From assembly GCF_028372415.1 (NCBI RefSeq), contig NC_092875.1:409711239-409775238 (forward strand): 64,000 bases of DNA, in the 5' to 3' direction. The stretch comes from Notamacropus eugenii. Taxonomy: Eukaryota > Chordata > Mammalia > Diprotodontia > Macropodidae. The translations under genes and the position numbers were made by a program. Below the pieces are notes generated by a model that was not told the origin of the DNA, ran no database searches, and saw only the letters and a program-made list of their open reading frames with translations. Positions 57,534 through 64,000 of this stretch are shown here, one piece after another (the first letter of the stretch is position 1; each line of letters starts with the position of its first letter).

Positions 57534-60500
57534 TCAGCTGTTTAGATGTGCAGTCTCATCAATTTCGTCTGGATTTTTGGCCATTTTCTCATATTTCCTC
57601 TTGAAAAAACCAAGCTGCAAAAATACAAACAAACAGTATTTAGATGTTAACAACATATCTTTGGAATGACTATACGTTTCTCTTTTGTCACTTTATCATC
57701 CAGCCCCCTATCTGCAACCAATTCAGTTTGACAAACCTTTATTAAACACCTAATTTATACAAGATACTTTCTTCATTCTCCATACCTGAGGATACTAAGA
57801 CAAAAACAAAAATTGCTGACTTCAGGGAGCTTAAATTCTATTGGAAGGGAGCTGGACCTCCCCAGTACTGATTAGGGAAAGAAGAGTTACAGCTAAGGAT
57901 ATCAAGGAAAGCTTTCCAGAGGAAATAGCATTTGCGCAGTTTGGACAAAAAGGAGGATTCTGAGAGGAAAAGATGAGCAGAGAATAAATGAAAATGCATT
58001 TATTAAGCAAGCATTTACTATGTGCTAGGCACATGATAACCCCTGAAAATGCAAGAAAAAAGGTGAGACCATCCCTGTAGAAACAACATATCCAAAGAGT
58101 GCTGATCAGGTAAAGGAGTTGTAAGATCTGGGGTGTCCTTTCCAAAAGCAATGGTAATATTGATTGTCCAGAGCAAGAGGAAGAAGGTAGGGTTGGTTAT
58201 ATGTACATTGGCATGGCAGATGACCGGATAGACAGCTTAGACAACTGGATGGGACGTGAAGCATGATCAGGTCTGGGTCTGGCATGAATAATGAGCTAGG
58301 TGTATTTGTTACTCACTTTTAATCAAGACATTTCAAACCCAGGGTGGAAGTTCCAGAACTCAGTGGATTAATTTCCCACTGAGTTGGGGGTATAGTTTCT
58401 GGGAGCCCAGTCTGTGGGTAATATTCCACGTGGGAAGAAATGGTCACAGTATGAGGTCAAATAGAAAAGATGGAACTGTATTCCAGTGATGGAGAATGGA
58501 GGCAGGAGGTAGATTATTGAGTTTGGTGAAGGCTGAATTGTTTAGTTTGTCTAGAATGTAGTTTGTGAAAGGGACTGGTATGAAGTAGGTGGGAGCCAGA
58601 TTGCTGAGGGCCTTAACTGCCAGGCAAAGGAATTTATATCCTATAGGATCATAGAATCATGTAGAATTAAAAAGTCATGTAAATAAAGTCTCCTCATTTT
58701 ACAGATGAAGAAACTACAGCAAAGTAACTTGCCCAAGGTCACATAAATAGTGAGTGATAAAGCCTGGATTTAGAATTCAGGTTTTTTTACCTCAAATCTA
58801 TAATTCTTTCCCTTAAATAATTTATCCTATAGCCACTGCAGGTTTTTTTGAGCATGGGGGTGACACAGTCAGACCTGTGTGTTAGGAAGATAAGTTTGGC
58901 TAAGGAGAGGATGTGTTAGAGAAGCGAAAAGATCAGGAGCAGAGAGAATCAATTCAGAAGCTCTTATGTAGGATGTCCCAAAAGTCTTAGTGCAGCTTTC
59001 AACTTTCATCACTGAAAGCTGCACTAAGACTTTTGAGATATCCTGTATTAGTCCAATAAGAGGCAATGAAGACCTGAATTAAATGTGTGTATGGAGAGAA
59101 GGAGGCAGACAAGTGAACTGTTATGGAGGCAGAATCAATAAGATTTGGCATCTGATCGCATAATTGAGATAAGGGTAAGGGCAAAGCCAAGGACTGACTC
59201 CAACCGGGAAAGCCTGGGCTGCTGGAAGGTCTGTACATTTCTGAACAGAAAATGGGATGTTTAGGGTAAGGACTTGAAAAAGTAACCCAGAATTCAACAT
59301 ACAAACAAAAGAACCTTAACTGTTTTGGTAACTTTCATGCAATATAATATACATTATGACCTAAATGCCAAAACCGATGCATTTGCAAATTGTCTAGTCT
59401 ATATGCAGATTAGCATATAAATACCTAAAGTATACAGAAAAGTAAATTAGGGTTTAGATGAACATCAACATTAATTTTGAAAACACCTTTATTTAGCTGG
59501 AAGACAAATGACTTAATAAAACAAACATATTGCTCCAAACTCCATGAAAAGCTTTATTTTGGTTGAAAAATTTTAATCACTAGATTCAGATATTATTAAT
59601 TATCTTTAAATCAATGTCTTTGGGCTTACTGAGTTTTCTTTTTATTAACTAAGTTCTATTGAAATTCTAACTCTGAACTTGATTAAGAAGCAACTTGCAG
59701 ATAACCTAATATTTTTTTCAATTAAGTTCATTTCTTCATATATTTGCCTTTCTATGTAGAATTACAGCATTGGTATGGGGGAGCTTTAGAAATCATCTAT
59801 TTCAACACTCTCCTTTTATACAGGAAAGAAAATGAGGTCTGGAAAAGTGAAATGAATTGTCTAAGATATCATTCGCCTTGTACTTAAAGTCAGTTTCAGC
59901 AGGATTCTGTATCCCAATGATCAGTTATTTATTAGACGATGGAACAAAATATAAAGAGAAACATAAGACCCTTGAGAAATATAAGGGATGGAGAAAAGGA
60001 TCAATACTAAATTACTTTTAAAAAAACATGAAAAACTGTGGGGAAAAAGTTCTAGACCTTTGTATAAGAAGTATATGAGCAAGGCAATGGAAAGAATGCT
60101 ACACTTGAATCATATTACGTGAGTTCAAAAACCAGCTTTGCTATTTCCTACCTGCATGTCTTTGGTCAAGTCACTTAACCTCAATGGGTGGGTCTCAGTT
60201 TGCTAATCTATATAGTCAGGAGATTGGACTAAATGACCTTTAATTTCCATTCCAGCTCTACAGCTATGATCTTTTTTCCTTCATGATGACTTCTTTATTT
60301 AGCTTTTGAACTTTAAGGATTAGGTTTAGTTGGAGGAAACAAAACAAAACAGAAAACCTTGGGGAAAAAATACCACCAAATCCCAGTGCCCAAAGAATGG
60401 TGATTTTAGATCATAATACATTGCAGATGACTGTAAGTCTTCAAGTTACAAATTACAAATTTTCATAGAAGATATCTTTGAACAAATGTAACATGTCTCT

Positions 60501-61301
60501 AGGTGCTAGATGCTAATCAATCTCTGTACCTGGTCTAACAGAGGGAACAAGGAAGGAAGTGGAGAGAATAGCTTCTTCGATGCAACTGTTTGGAAGGAGA
60601 GGGAAATGAAGATGGCAAACCTTACATTGTCAACACCTATGACAAATGGATTGTAACTGATCAAATCTTGACATACCTTTTAAATTTTCACTTCTAAGGT
60701 AATGGCCATTCCTTGCCAATTACTGGTATTTAGTAATACCCTAGTAAATATCTTTTCTGACCTCAGACACTTAGTAGCTGGGTAACCCTGGGTAAGTTAC
60801 TTAACCTTGTTTACCTCAGTTTCCTCATCTGTAAAAGGGACTGGAGAAGGAAATGGCAAACGACTCCAGTATATTTGCCAAGAAAACCTCAAATGGGGTC
60901 ACAAAGTTAGACATAACTGAAATGAATGAGCAACAACAAAAAGTAGATACCCTACACAGTACCTTAAATTAACAATTTGTATCTTCCTCAGTTTAGCTTT
61001 TTTTTTTTAAAGGTTGTAAGACAGATGTTAGTAGATTATATAATTCTGTCACTCCCCTGCCACATACATTACACACACATATACATATGTGTGTACATAT
61101 ACACACATACATGTAATATATGCATATGTGCATACATTGTACACACATATACACATGCAGACAGCTAGCCATTCATTGTTTTACCTTCCACAAAATAGTA
61201 GTTAGGGCTAACAGCAAGAGAAGTCCAGCGATTATACTTCCAATGATAACTCCTATTGGTATTTCAGCTTTTTCATCAGGCTTCATTATTGTAACTGGAA
61301 T
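57534..61301 (-). CDS. ITGA2: Integrin alpha-2, last two coding exons
   Basis: Minus-strand exons 61301-61185 (39 codons) and 57614-57534 (26 codons and stop), with consensus acceptor and donor sites. The first encodes the juxtamembrane stretch IPVTIMKPDEKAEIP and a transmembrane helix (GVIIGSIIAGLLLLLALTTI) ending LWK. The second encodes the cytoplasmic tail, starting LGFFKRKYEKM with the GFFKR motif that clasps the beta subunit, then NPDEIDETAHLNS. In human the tail is nearly the same but ends ETTELSS. With beta-1, alpha-2 forms the collagen/laminin receptor of platelets and epithelia. The upstream exons (beta-propeller, I domain) lie beyond the window. The intron holds an old LINE-like repeat, MIRs and a SINE. 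Confidence 0.96.
57725..59230 (+). repeat. Ancient LINE-like repeat in ITGA2 last intron
   Basis: Ordered blocks: 'ctgacttcagggagcttaa', 'gcatttactatgtgctaggc', 'tgctgagggccttaactgcc', 'gggggtgacacagtcagacc', 'ttagtccaataagaggcaat', 'caataagatttggcatctga'. The same family appears at 14,160 and 27,755. It is interrupted by a MIR (58645-58810) and a mini-mariner (58969-59045). I cannot settle whether it is L3/CR1 or L2-class. Confidence 0.65.
58969..59045. mobile_element. Palindromic mini-mariner MITE
   Basis: Arms 58970-59001 and 59013-59044 are reverse complements at 30 of 32 positions (core 'aaaagtcttagtgcagcttt') around an 11-base loop. TA follows the right end (59046-59047); the left flank is TG, probably a mutated TA. 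It lies inside the older repeat, whose text resumes directly after. Confidence 0.85.
59755..59900. repeat. MIR-related fragment in ITGA2 intron
   Basis: 'gaaatcatctatttcaacac' and 'tatacaggaaagaaaatgag' follow the marsupial MIR-related repeat. Confidence 0.5.
60085..60275 (+). repeat. MIR SINE in ITGA2 intron
   Basis: 'gtctttggtcaagtcactta', 'gtctcagtttgctaatctat' and 'ttccattccagctctacagc'. Confidence 0.75.
60755..60950 (+). mobile_element. MIR-headed SINE with RTE/BovB-like tail
   Basis: MIR-type core ('ctgggtaagttacttaacct', 'cctcatctgtaaaagggact') passes into 'gaaggaaatggcaaacgact', 'ccagtatatttgccaagaaa' and 'aaatggggtcacaaagttag', ending in CAA repeats. That tail resembles the 3' end of RTE (BovB) LINEs, which mobilise such SINEs. 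Confidence 0.75.
61061..61159. repeat. CA/TA microsatellite beside the ITGA2 transmembrane exon
   Basis: Imperfect CA, CATA and GTGCATA units end about 25 bases from the exon's splice donor. Confidence 0.9.
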
Positions 61302-61808
61302 CTGAAAATACATATTAAAATCAGAATCACATAATATCACACATTCTCTGAATGACCTAATAGGGACAACCTAGCCTAATGCTCTCACTTTTATAGGTGA
61401 TGAAACTGAGGCCTAGAGATAATAATAAAAGATTTATTCCAGCAGGTAATGCGGTGGTTAGCTCCTTCAGAGTATAATTTTAAAGAATTTCATAATGTGA
61501 CATTCTGGTGACTCACTTGACATGCAGATGGCTCTGGATTTTCAAAGGGTGTGAGTCAGAGCACAAGTTTTGGCAGGTTTGACATCAAGTTGGAAAGGCT
61601 TTAAGCAGAAATTCAATAACAGACTACATATTTGCCTCTCATCAAAATGCCTGCCTGGCTTACTTCAGAATATTTATAATTAGAAGATGAACTCTTGGCT
61701 AAAGCAACTATGAGAAATTAATTATTTTTCTCATAGTTGATAACTCACTATTGAATTAGGACCAAGATTTTTTCCCCTTTTCTATTTTCTCATCCAGAAA
61801 CCAACCAA

Positions 61809-62252
61809 TGTGAGAAATCTCTCTTAAAAATTTACCCAGACCAAGATCTAAAAAGAAGGTAAAAGAAATACTAAGTTTGGGCTAATAAGTGCATTCCTTC
61901 TCATTGTGTTTGTTCAGACAGGTCTGGGGAAATGTGGACTCTCCCTTTCTTTCAAGATGGCTGAAATGTGATGTTTCTCTGACCAAGATCTGAGTGATCT
62001 AAGTCATGTAACCCAATATCCTTATTTTAATATAGCCCAGCTCCTATTGCGTTAACCAATCAGTATTGATTGGTACTCCTCAGGAACACTTATACTTTCA
62101 AGGGCATATAAACGGTGAGCCCTCTGCCATTAAGGGTCTTTGGTCCAAGAGAGACAGTCAAATGACCATCCTTTTATTAAGATGCTGGCATTATTAATAA
62201 AATAATTAAATCACCCTGAAACTATATCTCTCAGAACTTTTTAATTGTTACA
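61809..62252 (+). mobile_element. Solo LTR-like element in ITGA2 intron
   Basis: Starts TGTGAGAAATC and ends TTGTTACA. Inside, in order: a CCAAT pair forming a palindrome (CCAATCA 62056-62062, TGATTGG 62067-62073), a TATA-like CATATAAAC (62105-62113) and AATAAA (62196-62201) near the 3' end. No clear target duplication, so the exact left end is uncertain. Confidence 0.6.
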
Positions 62253-62599
62253 CCCCCACTCATTAACTATCTTCTCCACAGAGGAGTTGCTATCTGCATA
62301 TGTGAAGGAAGTATCTATACTGATGAAATTATAGATACTTGGTGTATAAATTTGTTTAAAGTACTACTAAAGACACACTTTTTTGTTTTTGTTTTTGTCT
62401 TTTTTAAACTTCAGTTCCTCTAATATCTATGTGGATGGAAGAAACATAAATAATGGAAATGTCACTGCTCAAAAACTTCAAATAAATTTATTATTTGTAT
62501 GATAGAACAGGATTTTAGAAATATATATCCTTCACCGTGGAAGGAATATTAAGAAACCCGTATTAGTTAAAAAATATTATATATGCACAAATATACACA

Positions 62600-62725
62600 C
62601 TACTTGATTGCAAGGCTCTTGTGGGGAGAAACTACACCTTATTTATCATTGTGTCTTGCCCCAAATCTTAAAACAGTATGCTGCAAATGTTAGGGACTTC
62701 GTGTTTGCTGAATGAACAAATAAAT
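62600..62725 (+). repeat. L2 LINE 3' end
   Basis: 'gattgcaaggctcttgtggg', 'tttatcattgtgtcttgcc' and 'gaacaaataaatgaatgag'. Confidence 0.6.
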
Positions 62726-63599
62726 GAATGAGGGTGTGGAGTGAGAGGAGCAAAGCAAATGAACAGACAAGAGCAAAGCTCTTCTGTTTAGAGGAGAATT
62801 TAGCAAAATACTGAATTTCCAAAACATTAATTACTCTCAACTTTCTGATTCAAGACCACTTACTTTTTAGGACTTGGAACATTTGCATGGATTTAATAGC
62901 TCATTGCTCACCCTGGCCTCTTCTTCTGGTGAACTTGACCCAATGTAAGGTGTGGCATTTTGCTAAAGCAATCTTTGTGAGATCTGTCATGGAATGACTA
63001 CTCTAATAGTTTTAACAGGTAAAGTTTTGTACTCTGTCCTCCAACTCCCTTTTTAAAAAATTATGAAATCAATTCCAATCCTCTCTTCTACAAAATACAG
63101 TTAAAAGGAGAATAAAAGACAGGGGCATTATCCTATTCACGTATGCAGTTAAAACTGAACAACACTGTCACCAGAAAACAGCTTTCTGTGGTTTTGTGTG
63201 TAGGCTGGGTTTCTTGTTAAGAGGTTTTATGGTTGTTTAATTTCAGAAAACAAAAAAAAAAATGGAGCTTTTAATACAAATGTTTGAAAAGTTGCTAAAT
63301 AAAAATAAATTCTGTTTCCTTCTCCGTAAAAAGGAGGCTGGACTGGGTGGCCAATAAGGTTCCTTCCACTCTAAGTCCTTGATTTTATGATTTCTCTCGT
63401 TTACTCAAAACTTTCTCAGAATAACACCTAGATAAGGTCTGGGAGATCAAAAAAAGGAATGGGATCCAGGGCTCTGGTAGAAGGAGTAAAATCAGCATGT
63501 AGAAAGGCTATGTTTCTCTGAGGCAGGAGGAAAAGAGGAAATGTATGATGATGCCAAGAAATTGTGAGTGGAGAGGACTTATTTTATTTAGCAGATTTT
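62726..63599. other. ITGA2 intron, nothing recognised
   Basis: No exon-like frame with splice sites on the minus strand. A short MIR-like tail occurs at 63305-63390 ('ctggactgggtggccaataa'). Confidence 0.45.
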
Positions 63600-64000
63600 A
63601 AAATAGTTGTCTTAAAAAGACTCATGCATCTTCAATCTCTGTTCCATTGACTGCTTCCCATTTACCTCCTAATGTGTTCAGGTCATTCCATTCTTAAGAA
63701 AACCCCACTCTTGCCCCTCTTACTTTATCCAGCTACCATTTCATCTCTTCATCCCCTTCCACTATCAAACTTCCTGAAAAAGTTTCCTATACCTCATTTC
63801 TACACTTCTTCACTGACTCAATCTTTCCTCAACCCCTTCCAAACTGGTTTTCATTTCTAGCTCTATTCTGAAACTGTATCTCAAAATGTCAGCCTAATTA
63901 CCAATTCTGATGATCTTTTTTCCCATTCTCATCCTTTAAGGACTCTGCAATATTTCACCTCCAGACTACTTTGGATAATTCTTTTCTTGGTTTCTATAAC
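63600..64000 (+). repeat. L2/CR1-type LINE fragment at the window edge
   Basis: Pyrimidine-rich text with 'caaccccttccaaactggtt', 'cactgactcaatctttcctc' and 'gactctgcaatatttcacct' resembles L2-class LINE sequence. It continues past the window. Confidence 0.45.

Noticed and set aside
57831..59304. Minus-strand frames of 65-106 codons near ITGA2
   Set aside because: They are antisense readings of an old LINE-like repeat and have no splice sites matching ITGA2.
1..64000. CRISPR arrays, bacterial operons, rRNA or tRNA genes
   Set aside because: None are visible. The only regular repeats are microsatellites, one minisatellite and dispersed mobile elements.
61302..64000. Further ITGA2 exon upstream of the transmembrane exon
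   Set aside because: No minus-strand frame with integrin-like residues and GT/AG borders was found, so the next exon probably lies beyond the window.

Overview
The window is mammalian genomic DNA and almost certainly marsupial. It holds the exons of MOCS2 and the last two coding exons of ITGA2 in the tail-to-tail order known from other mammals. Its repeat content is of marsupial type: a tRNA/CORE-type SINE of the marsupial kind, L1 3' UTR fragments of the opossum-like type, an ORF1-only half-L1 (HAL1) element, and many MIR, L2 and CR1/L3 relics. I cannot name the species.

Positions 1-31,240 are intergenic and repeat-rich. At 1,888-5,387 lies a betaretrovirus-like endogenous retrovirus with two LTRs and large internal deletions, inserted inside an L2 element. 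Next come a Tigger-type DNA transposon relic (5,904-6,648), a CR1/L3 end (7,220-7,765), a marsupial SINE nested in an older repeat (8,450-8,758) and L1 3' ends. A nest of LTRs at 15.8-19.2 kb has two solo LTRs inserted in a third LTR. It is followed by a Charlie-type hAT transposase fossil (19.2-20.3 kb), an unassigned inverted-repeat element (20,971-21,649) and a 65-bp inverted repeat spanning 1.6 kb (24,253-25,864).

Positions 31,240-48,470 are the MOCS2 locus on the + strand. A G-rich minisatellite of nine 33-35 bp units precedes a CpG-dense promoter. Seven coding exons encode two proteins. MOCS2A (small subunit of molybdopterin synthase, 88 aa) uses exons 1-3. MOCS2B (large subunit, 189 aa) starts in another frame inside exon 3 and continues through exons 4-7. 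The two frames share 80 bases. A 2.8-kb HAL1 element with a target-site duplication sits in intron 3.

Positions 48,470-57,533 lie between the two stop codons and hold the 3' UTRs of both genes plus old MIR and L1 relics. Positions 57,534-61,301 carry ITGA2 on the - strand: the cytoplasmic-tail exon with GFFKR and the transmembrane exon. The rest, to 64,000, is ITGA2 intron with an LTR, a SINE with an RTE-like tail and L2 relics.

MOCS2A and MOCS2B together form the enzyme that adds the dithiolene sulfurs to precursor Z in molybdenum-cofactor synthesis. ITGA2 is an unrelated collagen-receptor gene that is simply the neighbour. Apart from these genes I see no new protein-coding system; the noteworthy signals are the overlapping frames of MOCS2 and the nested mobile elements.
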